DNA of 38,113 nucleotides, from the NCBI GenBank assembly GCA_001970955.1, contig MPUH01000726.1:1-38113 (forward strand). The letters run 5' to 3'. Under the pieces are notes generated by a model that worked only from the letters and a program-made list of their open reading frames with translations, was not told the origin of the DNA and ran no database searches. The translations under genes and the position numbers were made by a program. Shown piece by piece: positions 19,132 through 28,397 of this stretch (its first letter is position 1; each line of letters begins with the position of its first letter). Source of the DNA: Stentor coeruleus. Taxonomy: Eukaryota; Ciliophora; Heterotrichea; Heterotrichida; Stentoridae.

Positions 19132-20154
19132 ATGTTTATTTTACTTACACTAGGGGTGTTAGGACTAGAATGCGATATGGTTTTGGAAACAGGTATTTGC
19201 ATATATGATGGGGAGAATGTTATAAAGCCAAATAGCAAGCCTACAGGGTTACAAGGATATTGGACTTTTGATGATAATCAGTGTTTAGATTATTCAGGTA
19301 ATGGGAATCATGGTAAAACTGCACCTTCAGCTGGACATTCAGCTTGGGGACAAGGATCAAGTGCAAAGTTTTCAGGTGAAGAATATGTTGAGATTCCAAG
19401 TACAGCAAGTATAAGCACAGAAGTATTTTCTATGACATTTTGGATGTTTTTAGAAAAAGAAGATACTATTAATCAGGTTGGGCTTAGATGGTGTCCAATT
19501 ATACAAAAAGGTCTTGATGATGAAGAAAGTGGGATATTTCAAAGGACGCCTGGGATATTTTATGATAGAGAAAAAAGGATGATAAGAGTTTATATAACAA
19601 CTACTGAAATTCAAGATTTCCCTGAAGGTGAGTTTGTTGAAAGTTATGCTCATATTCCATTTCATAGATGGACTCATGTTGCTGTTGTTAGAAGTACTTT
19701 GAATATTAAATTGTTTGTTAATGGGATTTTTGATAGAGATAATTCAACACAAGGATGGACAGAGACAAATGATCATAGTTTGTATTTAGGGAATACACCA
19801 GTTAAAATTGAAGAATGTCCTGTACCTTGGTTATTAGATGAACTTAGATATTATGATAGAGAAATTACTGATGAAGAGATAATGAGTGAAGCTGCTGGAG
19901 CATTTGGACAAGTTGAACCTAGATTTATTACTCTTGGATGTACTGAGTGTACTTTAGATGAAGCATTTATTTCTTGTGATACTGGATACCATTTGTGCAC
20001 GACTATTGAATTACATTCTGGAGGATATACTGTTATTAGAGCTATGGGATGGCATATAATTTCTCCAACTGTATGGAGCTATAGTGCTCTAGAAGATAAT
20101 TATGGAGATGATGTCTTAGGACTTGGAGTTTGTTGCTTAGACTTAGGATATTAA
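19132..20154 (+). CDS. Secreted LamG/concanavalin-like domain protein with Cys-rich C-terminus
   Basis: 340 aa with a short signal peptide (MFILLTLGVLGLE). Residues about 38-245 form a laminin-G/ConA-like jelly roll: GLQGYWTFDDNQCLDYSGNG, YVEIPSTASISTEVFSMTFW, then HRWTHVAVVRSTLNIKLFVN and a final LLDELRYYDREITDEEI. This fold usually binds carbohydrates or extracellular ligands. After it comes a compact region with several cysteines (GCTECTLDEAFISCDTGYHL, GVCCLDLGY), probably disulfide-bonded. The likely site is the cell surface or secretory granules. TATAAAAACGG precedes the ATG. The next gene starts 8 nt after the stop. Confidence 0.85.
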   Translation: MFILLTLGVLGLECDMVLETGICIYDGENVIKPNSKPTGLQGYWTFDDNQCLDYSGNGNHGKTAPSAGHSAWGQGSSAKFSGEEYVEIPSTASISTEVFSMTFWMFLEKEDTINQVGLRWCPIIQKGLDDEESGIFQRTPGIFYDREKRMIRVYITTTEIQDFPEGEFVESYAHIPFHRWTHVAVVRSTLNIKLFVNGIFDRDNSTQGWTETNDHSLYLGNTPVKIEECPVPWLLDELRYYDREITDEEIMSEAAGAFGQVEPRFITLGCTECTLDEAFISCDTGYHLCTTIELHSGGYTVIRAMGWHIISPTVWSYSALEDNYGDDVLGLGVCCLDLGY

Positions 20155-20162
20155 TACTAAAA

Positions 20163-21314
20163 ATGAATGCTGAATTACTAAAGCTCTTAGTATCTTTAGA
20201 CAGAACTGCTGAAAAACTAGCATCAAAACAGTTGCAAGAAAAATCTTTTGATGACTCGTTTCAAAAACTAGCTTCAACTTCTAAAACCGGCCCAACAATG
20301 CCAAAATCATCATTTGAACAGAATTTAAACAATATAAACAAACAAGATCGTAGAGCTCGAAGGACACTTAGAGCAAAAATCCATTGTATATTATGTAGTT
20401 TGCCTGAACCTTGTAAAACTTTGAATAAAAAACATGCGAAATCATTACTTAAAGTTAAAAAACAAATGCTTGAAGAATTAAATGAAATAAGACGAAAAAT
20501 GAACAAAGATCCTATAAATCCTGATGATTTTTCACTTGATGATATTTTTGATAAGTATGGAAATGTTACAAAAAAACCTAAAATTCTTGAAGCTCCTTTA
20601 AGTCCAAAAAGTTTTTTAAAACAAAGACTTACAAAAAGTGAACTTGATATGCTTAAAGAAGACCCGGTTTACTTTATACAAAAAGAAGAGTATAAATATA
20701 AAATCAAATTAAATGATTATGAAAGCTGGGAAAAACTTTTAGATGATGAACAACCTGTAGATATACCAGGGATTTTAAAAACTAAATCTAAAGTATCAAA
20801 AGAAATCCCTAGTGTTTTTCATACAAAAAAATTCGCTGATGGTAGAAAGGAAAGAAGACTATCAGAAAAAATTAGAATCAAACTAGAAAGAGCAGCAAAA
20901 CATAAAGAAGATTATAAAAGGAAAATTACTGAAAAAATCCAAAATAAGATGAAATCATATAGTGAAAGGACATTAAAAAAACTTCCTTATGAATTATCAA
21001 AAGATAAATTTGAGAAAATATCTAGTATGAGTAAAATTACAACTTATAGAAATACATCATTTAGTATTGATCAAAATAAAAAATTTGACAGAGTTCAAGA
21101 GTATCTTAGAAAGCAGAAGGAAATTAATGAAAAAATTTTAAATTTTAAGAGGGAAGCAAGACGAGCTGAAGATATGTATACTAATAGACTTAAAGAAGAA
21201 GCTTTGAAAGAAAAAGCGAGAAAAGCAAGAGAACGTTTGAGTAATTATTCTCGTAAATCAAATGCTGATATCATAGATGCACCTAGTGAAAGATACATAA
21301 TTAAATTAGGTTAG
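20163..21314 (+). CDS. Basic coiled-coil protein, unrecognised
   Basis: 383 aa from the ATG at 20163; the frame is open a little further upstream, but only with a TTG start inside the LamG gene. Lys/Arg/Glu-rich and largely helical. A C-terminal stretch (QEYLRKQKEINEKILNFKR through LKEEALKEKARKARERL) is a convincing coiled coil. One CILCSLPEPCKTL segment near residue 78 has three cysteines. No TM or catalytic motif. It might be a cytoskeletal or basal-body component, but this is only a guess from composition. Confidence 0.8.
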   Translation: MNAELLKLLVSLDRTAEKLASKQLQEKSFDDSFQKLASTSKTGPTMPKSSFEQNLNNINKQDRRARRTLRAKIHCILCSLPEPCKTLNKKHAKSLLKVKKQMLEELNEIRRKMNKDPINPDDFSLDDIFDKYGNVTKKPKILEAPLSPKSFLKQRLTKSELDMLKEDPVYFIQKEEYKYKIKLNDYESWEKLLDDEQPVDIPGILKTKSKVSKEIPSVFHTKKFADGRKERRLSEKIRIKLERAAKHKEDYKRKITEKIQNKMKSYSERTLKKLPYELSKDKFEKISSMSKITTYRNTSFSIDQNKKFDRVQEYLRKQKEINEKILNFKREARRAEDMYTNRLKEEALKEKARKARERLSNYSRKSNADIIDAPSERYIIKLG

Positions 21315-22163
21315 TATTAGTTTTACTATAATCAAATTTATAGAAGTTTTAGTAGAATAAATTTATAGGAAAAAGAAGTTAGGTATATTTTATTAGTATA
21401 ATTAATTTCTCTTATTTTTAATAAGCAAATAAATACATTTTATATTGGAATCATAGTTTAAAATGCCTTTACCATAATACTATGTTTTATCAATAACCCT
21501 ACAATATAACAAAATTGTATTTGATAATCTAATTAGTATGATTTCTATAAAAATTTTTTGCTTTCATAATCTTAAACTGAACAAATATTTTCTCATACTC
21601 AGCATCTCAATGCCAGAATACAATTTCCAATATTTAAAATATTCCCAATTAATAAATCTATACAATCACAAAATTCTCCTATAAAATATTCCCTCTAATC
21701 TTTCACATAAGAACAACTTAATTTTAACTTCTTAACTTTAACATAAAATCCTAGTATTTTAACTATATCATATTTATATCTTCATATAATTAGCCTACTT
21801 TAAAATCCCCAAAAAATAATAATTTTTCACCCAAAGCCTACTTAAATTTATCCAATCACAAACATTCTTTTATCTTCAAGATATTCTACTTATCCCAATT
21901 TATCTTATTAAAAACCATACACAAGAAGGATATTTTGATAATATAAAGTAAAGGTATAAAATATTACACAAGTAATAAAACTCTATATAAAAAAATACAG
22001 AAATTGATTATATCCATAATTTTACAATAGCTTACTTTGTCTTAATATTCCACAATACTAATCTTATAAATCCATTTTAACTAGATATTACAATTAGCCA
22101 ATAATATTTTATTTAAGTTCTAATTTTTTTATATAAATAGGAAAGAAAGTTTACATGCTATAA
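21315..22163. other. Intergenic region upstream of histone H2B
   Basis: No gene seen. The first ~90 nt lean to G, then the sequence is C-rich and G-poor on the plus strand (about 15 C to 1 G in 21661-21720). A TATATAAATAG lies at about 22130-22140, some 25 nt before the H2B ATG. Confidence 0.65.
22130..22163 (+). promoter_or_regulatory. H2B leader with TATA-like element and three-codon upstream ORF
   Basis: TATATAAATAG at 22130-22140 is followed by an ATG at 22155 that opens the tiny frame ATG CTA TAA, whose stop overlaps the TATAAATG start context of H2B. If transcription begins upstream of 22155 this is a minimal uORF. If leaders are as short as elsewhere it may not be in the mRNA. Confidence 0.4.
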
Positions 22164-22520
22164 ATGGTAAAAGAAACAAAGAAAGCTGAAAAAAAAGCTG
22201 GAGCTCCAGTCAAAGCTACCACTGAGAAGAAAAAATCCAAGAAAAGATCAGAGACTTTTTCATTATACATATATAGAGTTTTGAAACAAGTCCATCCAGA
22301 TATTGGTATTTCTAAAAGATCAATGAGCATTATGAACTCTTTTATCAACGATATTTTCGAAAAAAGCTGCTTGGAATCTAGCAAACTTGTAAGATATGGC
22401 AAGAAAAGAACACTTTCAAGCAGAGAAGTTCAGACTAGCGTTAGATTAATTCTTCCTGGAGAACTCGCCAAACATGCTGTCAGTGAAGGAACTAAAGCTG
22501 TCACCAAGTTCGCAAGTTAA
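22164..22520 (+). CDS. Histone H2B
   Basis: 118 aa. The histone fold is plain: [20 protein letters not shown], then [37 protein letters not shown] and [13 protein letters not shown]. The Lys in EGTKAVTKF corresponds to the ubiquitylated C-terminal lysine of other H2Bs (K120 in animals). The N-tail is short (about 27 residues) and Lys/Ala-rich. No H2A partner lies in the window, unlike the paired H2A/H2B arrangement of many eukaryotes. Stop TAA; no obvious histone stem-loop in the 3' flank. Confidence 0.97.
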   Translation: MVKETKKAEKKAGAPVKATTEKKKSKKRSETFSLYIYRVLKQVHPDIGISKRSMSIMNSFINDIFEKSCLESSKLVRYGKKRTLSSREVQTSVRLILPGELAKHAVSEGTKAVTKFAS

Positions 22521-22668
22521 ATAATTAAACATAAGTTACTTGCTTTAAGTTTATTTTTATTGGTAAAATAAAGAAGTGATATTGGTAAAAATGTGAATAC
22601 ATAATAACACAATCAAAGTTTACAAAAAACAACAGGATCTTACCATTTCNAAAATATATTAAATTACA

Positions 22669-22920
22669 CTATTTTGGCACAGACTTTATCTTTGGAGGTC
22701 CTCTCATTGCTTTAAGCAGACTTGGGGTAACTATTTTCTTAGTACTCGGAGCTGGGGGGATAATAACATTACGTTTTTGAAGACTATCACTTTTATAAGG
22801 TGTCTTACTGATTCTTTTTTTGATTTTCTTATTCAATAGTCGTCTCACAAGTGCTTTGGACTACTTTTAAATTACCCTAATTTTGTTCAAATCTTCTTGA
22901 GTATAGTCAGCGAATTGCAT
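22669..22920 (-). CDS. Small basic protein (78 aa), two exons
   Basis: Exons 22920-22876 and 22860-22669 give 78 aa once a 15-nt intron is removed. The protein starts MQFADYTQEDLNKIRS and then is very basic (KALVRRLLNKKIKKRISK), with a Pro-rich middle (IIPPAPSTKK) and a KAMRGPPKIKSVPK end. I know no family; the charge suggests nucleic-acid or acidic-surface binding. Both exons are too short to be obvious on their own. Its ATG is 73 nt from that of the divergent GSK3 gene, and its 3' end faces H2B. An N at 22650 lies 19 nt beyond the stop. Confidence 0.75.
22861..22875 (-). other. 15-nt intron in the 78-aa gene
   Basis: On the minus strand GTAATTTAAAAGTAG, phase 0, with in-frame TAA and TAG. 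It obeys the same rule as the other introns here (GTAA start, A at position 10, TAG end), which is the main support for this gene model. Confidence 0.85.
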
Positions 22921-22993
22921 ATTATATCCAACTAAATCTTAGTGTCTCTATTATAATACATAATAAATGTATCCTAGTAAGCGTATCTAATTT
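22921..22993. promoter_or_regulatory. Short bidirectional promoter region
   Basis: Only 73 nt separate the ATGs of the 78-aa gene (-) and the GSK3-type kinase (+). Any promoter elements for both must fit here or inside the genes. No classical TATA box at the expected distance is evident. Confidence 0.5.
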
Positions 22994-23911
22994 ATGCGGA
23001 GGTATACAAGTAACTATACTCCAAATTATAAGTTTTTATGTCAATTAGGGTCAGGTAGTTTTGGAACTGTCTTCAAAGCATTTAACTTAGAAACATTAAA
23101 AACTGTTGCAATAAAAAGAACTTTAAAATCTGGTGCACTTATATCACGAGAATTTTCTATCTTAACCGAAGTCTCAGAATGTGAAAACTGTATCCGATTA
23201 CTCGATATTTTCTACACAATCACTGATACTGGATCATGTATTCAGCATCTAGTCTTTGAGTATTATCCTGAAAACCTATCAAGATATCTTCGTTATCGTT
23301 TTAAATCATTAAATCCTTTGAACTATAAAGAAGTTATAATAATCTTTAGACAAATCCTTCAAGGTCTTTGTTATATTCATAATAAAAACATAATGCACCG
23401 GGACTTAAAACCTGAAAATATTATGATAGACCCAAAGAATTTATCAATAAAAATATGTGATTTTGGTAGTGCTAAAAAACTTACAAATGATAAAAATACC
23501 AGCTATATTGTCTCTAGGTATTATAGAGCACCTGAGCTTATTTTTTGTAATTCAAATTATACAACAAGTATTGATATATGGGCCGCTGGGTGTATTTTTA
23601 TTGAACTTTTTAATGGTGTTCCAGTTTTTACAGGTCGTGATGAAGGAGATCAGTTTATAAAACAAGCTACTGTGCTTGGACCACCGACTGTTGATAATTT
23701 GAATAAACTTACTAAACATTGTAATATTAGTGGGAAAGCTATACTTACAGCGCTGAATATTAAGAAAACTGGGAATTTTATTGAGAATTTTAAGAACTGC
23801 CCAGAGCCAAACATTGCTGCTGACCTTGCTAAGAAAATGCTCACTTATGATCCACAGATTAGGATTACTGCGGCAGAATGCTTGAATCATCAGTTTTTTG
23901 CTATTTTCTGA
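22994..23911 (+). CDS. GSK3/Shaggy-type protein kinase
   Basis: 305 aa, little more than the kinase domain. Motifs: LGSGSFGTV (18-26), K41, HRDLKPEN (135-142), DFGSAK (156-161) and SYIVSRYYRAPELIF, in which Y171 matches the autophosphorylated activation-loop Tyr of GSK3 (Tyr216 in GSK3 beta). R52, R136 and K161 occupy the positions of the phosphate pocket that lets GSK3 prefer primed substrates. GRDEGDQFIKQATVLGPPT is also GSK3-like. The N-terminal inhibitory Ser region of animal GSK3 and a long C-tail are missing, so control by AKT-type phosphorylation is unlikely. A divergent CMGC kinase close to GSK3 is the safe reading. Confidence 0.9.
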   Translation: MRRYTSNYTPNYKFLCQLGSGSFGTVFKAFNLETLKTVAIKRTLKSGALISREFSILTEVSECENCIRLLDIFYTITDTGSCIQHLVFEYYPENLSRYLRYRFKSLNPLNYKEVIIIFRQILQGLCYIHNKNIMHRDLKPENIMIDPKNLSIKICDFGSAKKLTNDKNTSYIVSRYYRAPELIFCNSNYTTSIDIWAAGCIFIELFNGVPVFTGRDEGDQFIKQATVLGPPTVDNLNKLTKHCNISGKAILTALNIKKTGNFIENFKNCPEPNIAADLAKKMLTYDPQIRITAAECLNHQFFAIF

Positions 23912-24095
23912 TTGTGTATAAATTAATAATTTTTTTGATTTATCCTAGGTTTAAGTAAGTTTATGTGGTAATTATAATGTTATAAACCTCATTCAATACT
24001 TCCATCTCCTAAAATATCCAAGATATTAAACATGCCTGATTCTTTTTTATTTCGTAAGTTTAAATCAATATCCTATTCTCATATAATATAAAAAA

Positions 24096-25535
24096 ATGGC
24101 AAATCGTGAAAGATCTCGTAGTAATTCTCCACAGAACTGTGTGAAATTGCATGTTAAAAACCTTCCTCTAACTTTTACCCCAGAAAATCTAGCCCAAGTT
24201 TTTCGTCAATTCGGAAAAGTTGTGGACATCAAGATTATTAGAAAAGGAAGCAATGGGCAGCCTCTTAGAGACTGTGTTTATGGCTTTGTAGGCTTGGAGA
24301 ACTGGGAAATAGCAAACAGAGCAATGCAAACTCTAAATGCAAACGGGTGGATAATAAACCTAAGCAAGGAGACTCTGCAAAAAAAGCCAGTCGCCCCATC
24401 GACAGAACACCTTAAAGACCTTCAACCAAGTGACAAATCATTTTACTACAACTTCCACAACACAAATCTAATGCTTTCCAATATAGCCAGACTTCATCCA
24501 ACTCACCCAATCGACCAAGCTCAACTTGTGGATTTTCTAAGCAAGCATCATCCTTCAGCTTCAAATATTTCAGAAATCCCAGATCACTTGAAAAAGTATT
24601 ATTTAGTTCGTGAGATCTGGGTTGGGAACATTTCACCTATAACTGTTAAGAGAACCCTTTATGATAAGTTTAGAGGTTTTGGAGATATTGAAACGATTGA
24701 GATGTTTTCTTCAAAAGGGTTTGCGTTTATTAAGTTCCGCAAAGTTGTGGCAGCAACAAGAGCTTATGAGTTTGGAGATGCAACTTTAATAGATGGCAGA
24801 TCTCTCAAAGTGGCTTTTGCTGATCCTTCACGGAGATTTGACATTGTTGGGGATTCTTCTGCTCCTGAAGGCCTTAACTTCAAAACTATAGACGATGAAA
24901 GCATTAAAAATATATTTCTTGGTAATCCTTCAGTACCTCATTTAATATCACCTTCAGTACAACCTTCGGTAAAAGTTTCTTTTGTCAATAATCCTATAAG
25001 TAAATCTGAACCTAATCACAATCTACAAACAACCAAAAATGAGCCAAATCTTAGTCTTGGCAATGTGGTATGGTCTGGGTTCATGACTCGGAGTAAAAAT
25101 TATAGAGTTGGAATAGATGCCACTCTTGTTCAAGGCAACGATGATTGTTTTCCATCTGCATTATATCATGTTAATGTCTCTCATAGAGTCCAATTTTCAG
25201 AAATTACTAAGTTTTATATATTGGCTCTTGTCATTATAGAAGCTTCTAATGAAACTCAACAAGACCTCTTTAGTGGGTATGTTAAGTATTTTTCAGAAAA
25301 GCAACGCGCCGGATATATTGCAATGAAATCATCAGTTCTTTATATATGCCCACCAATAGATGATGCTAAAAAAATCTACCCTGAACTAAAAGATACACAG
25401 TTATTGGGAGTTTTTGTAGACCCTCAGAGAAAAGCTGAAAAAACAAAAGACCCTCAACTTGAAGAGATTATGAATTTACTTAAAAACCCTGAAGCTATGA
25501 AGCATTTCAATACACTTAAGCAGTACTTAAAATAG
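24096..25535 (+). CDS. RRM-RRM-SPOC protein (Spen/FPA type)
   Basis: 479 aa. RRM1 lies at about 17-92 (RNP2 LHVKNL, RNP1 RDCVYGFV) and RRM2 at about 173-245 (RNP2 IWVGNI, RNP1 KGFAFIKF). The C-terminal domain (about 323-450) fits SPOC: VVWSGFMTRSKNYRVGIDA, then FSEITKFYILALVIIEASN, YVKYFSEKQRAGYIAM, SVLYICPP. This order matches the Spen/RBM15/FPA family, whose SPOC domain docks on phosphorylated partners in transcription, RNA modification and 3'-end choice. The start RERSRSNS is a short RS-like tail. It is probably a nuclear RNA-binding regulator. ATG preceded by TATAAAAAA. Confidence 0.87.
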   Translation: MANRERSRSNSPQNCVKLHVKNLPLTFTPENLAQVFRQFGKVVDIKIIRKGSNGQPLRDCVYGFVGLENWEIANRAMQTLNANGWIINLSKETLQKKPVAPSTEHLKDLQPSDKSFYYNFHNTNLMLSNIARLHPTHPIDQAQLVDFLSKHHPSASNISEIPDHLKKYYLVREIWVGNISPITVKRTLYDKFRGFGDIETIEMFSSKGFAFIKFRKVVAATRAYEFGDATLIDGRSLKVAFADPSRRFDIVGDSSAPEGLNFKTIDDESIKNIFLGNPSVPHLISPSVQPSVKVSFVNNPISKSEPNHNLQTTKNEPNLSLGNVVWSGFMTRSKNYRVGIDATLVQGNDDCFPSALYHVNVSHRVQFSEITKFYILALVIIEASNETQQDLFSGYVKYFSEKQRAGYIAMKSSVLYICPPIDDAKKIYPELKDTQLLGVFVDPQRKAEKTKDPQLEEIMNLLKNPEAMKHFNTLKQYLK

Positions 25536-26347
25536 ATAGAATAATTAATGTATTAAGATATAAATTTGGGTTAATTATAATTAGTTTTAGGTTTAAATAT
25601 TCCTTTGCAGATAAGTTTGGGTTGAAATGCGTGATTAAAGGAAGATTTATGGTATACTTAGAGATAATTTTTTGAGAATTATGAAGTGTAGTTATGATCT
25701 TGAATAAACTAATTTTTATTTTAGTTTTCGGGATCTAAGCTTATTTTTAGAATTAAACAGGGATATGCTCCAGTCTTGCTTTCTTTAAAAATAAAGTGAA
25801 TTTTGATGATTAGACTCAGCTCTTAATGCAATTGTATTATTATTTTCAGCTATTTTTTATATTTTGGTAGATTTACGATATTAACACAAAAAAGTTAGGT
25901 TGATAAACAATATCTAATACATCCATAGCTTGCAGGTTAGTCCACCCCGATTTACTTCAAAGTTTGCATCCACAACTAATTTCGAATAATCTCAATTATT
26001 TTTTTTTATACAAGGGACATAAATATACTAGCTGAAACATTTTCAAATCAGATTTCAATAGTTTTTAATAATTTCAGATAGCATGGAAACTCTATAAAAC
26101 TCACATGATTTAAAATTTAATATTTTTCAATTTAAAATAAAAGTCTATGACTATCTATATTAAACAAGTACCAAACACAATAAATCAATACAAAGCACCC
26201 AAAATGACACAAAAAAAAACTTTTTATAATCATAGCTATAAAACATTAAAAAACTCTATTTCAGTTTCTATTCTATTACATCAATCAACACATAAAATAA
26301 TACAAAAACTAAGGAAAATTTAAAACCAGTGATAGAATAAATAGTAA
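25536..26347. other. Intergenic region between the SPOC and coiled-coil genes
   Basis: No secure gene. G-rich on the plus strand just after the SPOC stop, C-rich before the next ATG. A short minus-strand stretch near 25922-25985 is less AT-rich and has a brief coding-like frame, but too little to call a gene. Confidence 0.6.
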
Positions 26348-27064
26348 ATGTCAAGTTCAAAAATTGAGTCACGTATCGATAAAAGCATAAAAAGAAGAGT
26401 TGTAAAAAGTCCCCTAAGTTCAACAGCAGCTGAAACCCTGCTTCTTCTAACAAAGAACATAGACAAGCTAGACTATGACCCATATTTAAACTCAATAAAT
26501 CCTATATCAACACGCAGAACCAACTCCGATATATTCAAAAAGAGTTTCAGACGAACACAAAGCACAGACTACCTGAAAATCATAACAGAAAAAACTCATG
26601 AAATTAAAAAACTTCAAGATGACAACCTTTCATTGCATAATCAGGTAAGCGATTATACTTCCCTAATGAAAAAATATTACAAGCTAAGAAATGCTGCTAA
26701 AGAAAAAGACCAAACAATAGAAAGTTTAAGATCCTCAGTCGAAAAATTAAGAATGGGAATACATATTTTACATAACGATGAAATAAAAAAACTTAGAAGA
26801 AGTAGTAAAAAGATAAAGAAAACCGGGTTGAAGATCAATGCAAGACTTAGCATTGATAGTGAATTCAATAATTTTGATACACTTGGGTCTAGACCTTTAA
26901 CCGCTATTCATCGAATTATTGAAACAAGAGCATCACCAGTGTTGGAAAAATCTGAGTCTAAATTCTCAACTTTAAATGCGGATATGAAAAATCTGTTTAC
27001 AAAAACTGAAAAAATCCTTAAAGCTTGGAAGAAAGCTTATAAACGTCGGAAAAATAATCCTTGA
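26348..27064 (+). CDS. Coiled-coil protein, unrecognised (238 aa)
   Basis: Basic N-terminus with many Ser/Thr-Arg sites (KRRVVKSPLSSTAAE, SFRRTQSTDY). Residues about 75-150 form a coiled coil (IITEKTHEIKKLQDDNLSLH, AKEKDQTIESLRSSVEKLRM) and the end is Lys-rich (KAWKKAYKRRKNN). No enzymatic motif or membrane segment. The layout recalls centrosomal or cytoskeletal linker proteins, but I cannot assign a family. Confidence 0.75.
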   Translation: MSSSKIESRIDKSIKRRVVKSPLSSTAAETLLLLTKNIDKLDYDPYLNSINPISTRRTNSDIFKKSFRRTQSTDYLKIITEKTHEIKKLQDDNLSLHNQVSDYTSLMKKYYKLRNAAKEKDQTIESLRSSVEKLRMGIHILHNDEIKKLRRSSKKIKKTGLKINARLSIDSEFNNFDTLGSRPLTAIHRIIETRASPVLEKSESKFSTLNADMKNLFTKTEKILKAWKKAYKRRKNNP

Positions 27065-27165
27065 AATGCATGAATATTAATCTAATATTTAGATGTGCAT
27101 TTTTATATAGTTATATTTTGATTTTTATGTTTAAGAGGATGGAGAATTGGGTATTCTGATTAAAA

Positions 27166-28256
27166 ATGGAACAATTTACAGAATATGAAGGACAGCTGAA
27201 CTCACATAATCGACCACATGGAAAAGGGAAAATGCGCTGGAAAACTAATGGAGATTGTTATGAAGGAGATTTTCTTAGAGGATTGCCTGATGGACAAGGG
27301 ATTATGCATTATAAAACACTTGATTATACTTATGTTGGGAGTTTTTCTAGAGGAAAAAGACATGGGGTTGGATATTTGCTTATGGCTAATAGAGATTTAT
27401 TATGTGGGATTTTTGCGAATGATTCTCTTGAAGGGTTTTGTGTTATTTACTACAACAATGGGGATTTTTATGAAGGCGAATATAAAAACAACAGCAGGCA
27501 TGGAGAAGGAACCTTAAGGTACTCAAATGGAGAAGTTTATTATGGGAACTTTTTTAACAACATGCGTCATGGAGTAGGTCGATTAATTCTCAAAGATGGT
27601 TTGCAAAATTACTATGGATCATGGCGCTTAGATAGTTTTACAGGTCGAGGAAAAGTGACAAAGTTCGTAGAAAGCTCAGGTATCCTTGCAGTTCAAGAAG
27701 GTCAATTTCGNGAGGAAAAGTGACAAAGTTCGTAGAAAGCTCAGGTATCCTTGCAGTTCAAGAAGGTCAATTTCGTGATGGAAAGCTTCATGGTGAAGGA
27801 ATAAGTACCGACTCATTAGGAATTTACTATAAAGGTGAGTTCCAAAGTGGTGAAATGCATGGATCAGGAGAACTTATAATGCCAAATGGGGGTAAATTTG
27901 TAGGAAAATTCAAATACAATGATTTTAAACGAGGAAAAAGTGAAAGCCCAGACAAAACAATTTCATATGGGAACTTTTATCATTTTTCTCCAGATGGGAT
28001 AAAAGTTAAAGTTTTTTATAACGATGGATCTCAGTATCAAGGGGGGATGAATAATGGGATTAGAGATGGATTTGGGTATTACAAAAGCCAAGAAGGGACT
28101 AAAACTTTAGGGAATTTTACAAAAGGATTGGTTACAGGAAGGGCGAAAATAAGCTTTAATGATGGGTCTGATTATTATTCGACTTGGAGAAAAGGAAAAG
28201 AAGTTAACCCTGGGATATTTGTTATGAGCAAAACACCTACAATAAGTAAATATTAG
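27166..28256 (+). CDS. MORN-repeat protein (split by assembly joint)
   Basis: Using 27166-27710 then 27776-28256 gives 341 aa in one frame; the intervening 65 nt are an unmerged 64-nt overlap plus an N at 27711. The protein is almost entirely MORN repeats, roughly eleven to twelve (for example GDCYEGDFLRGLPDGQG, GDFYEGEYKNNSRHGEGTL, EVYYGNFFNNMRHGVGRL, GIYYKGEFQSGEMHGSGEL), the last ones degenerate. MORN proteins form rod-like scaffolds at membranes, cell cortex and flagellar structures in protists. No kinase (PIPK) or other domain is attached. A cortical or basal-body scaffold role is likely. Confidence 0.92.
27647..27775. repeat. Unmerged 64-nt overlap at scaffold joint (N at 27711)
   Basis: Bases 27647-27710 and 27712-27775 are identical. 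Taken literally they end the MORN gene early at EEK-stop; collapsing them restores QEGQFRDGKLHGEG. Confidence 0.95.
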
Positions 28257-28397
28257 TATTTGTGTGATTAATAATAAGAATATAATCTATTAGAAGATTT
28301 AGTATAGATACTAAGTAAGTTAAAATGATTTAATGATTTGAGAGGATTGGCTATTGGTGTTTGAAAGACGTATTGTATTATTGAAAAATTGATAATA

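Noticed and set aside
20130-20162. N-terminal extension of the 383-aa coiled-coil protein into the LamG gene
   Set aside because: It would need a TTG start; ATG at 20163 is the first normal start.
22650-22650. N at 22650 as another unmerged overlap
   Set aside because: I found no duplicated sequence on its two sides; it may be a true gap or an ambiguous base.
25922-25985. Short coding-like minus-strand stretch (LVVDANFEVNRGGLTC)
   Set aside because: Only about 25 codons, with stops on both sides and no 15-16 nt intron that would extend it. Could be a gene remnant or chance.
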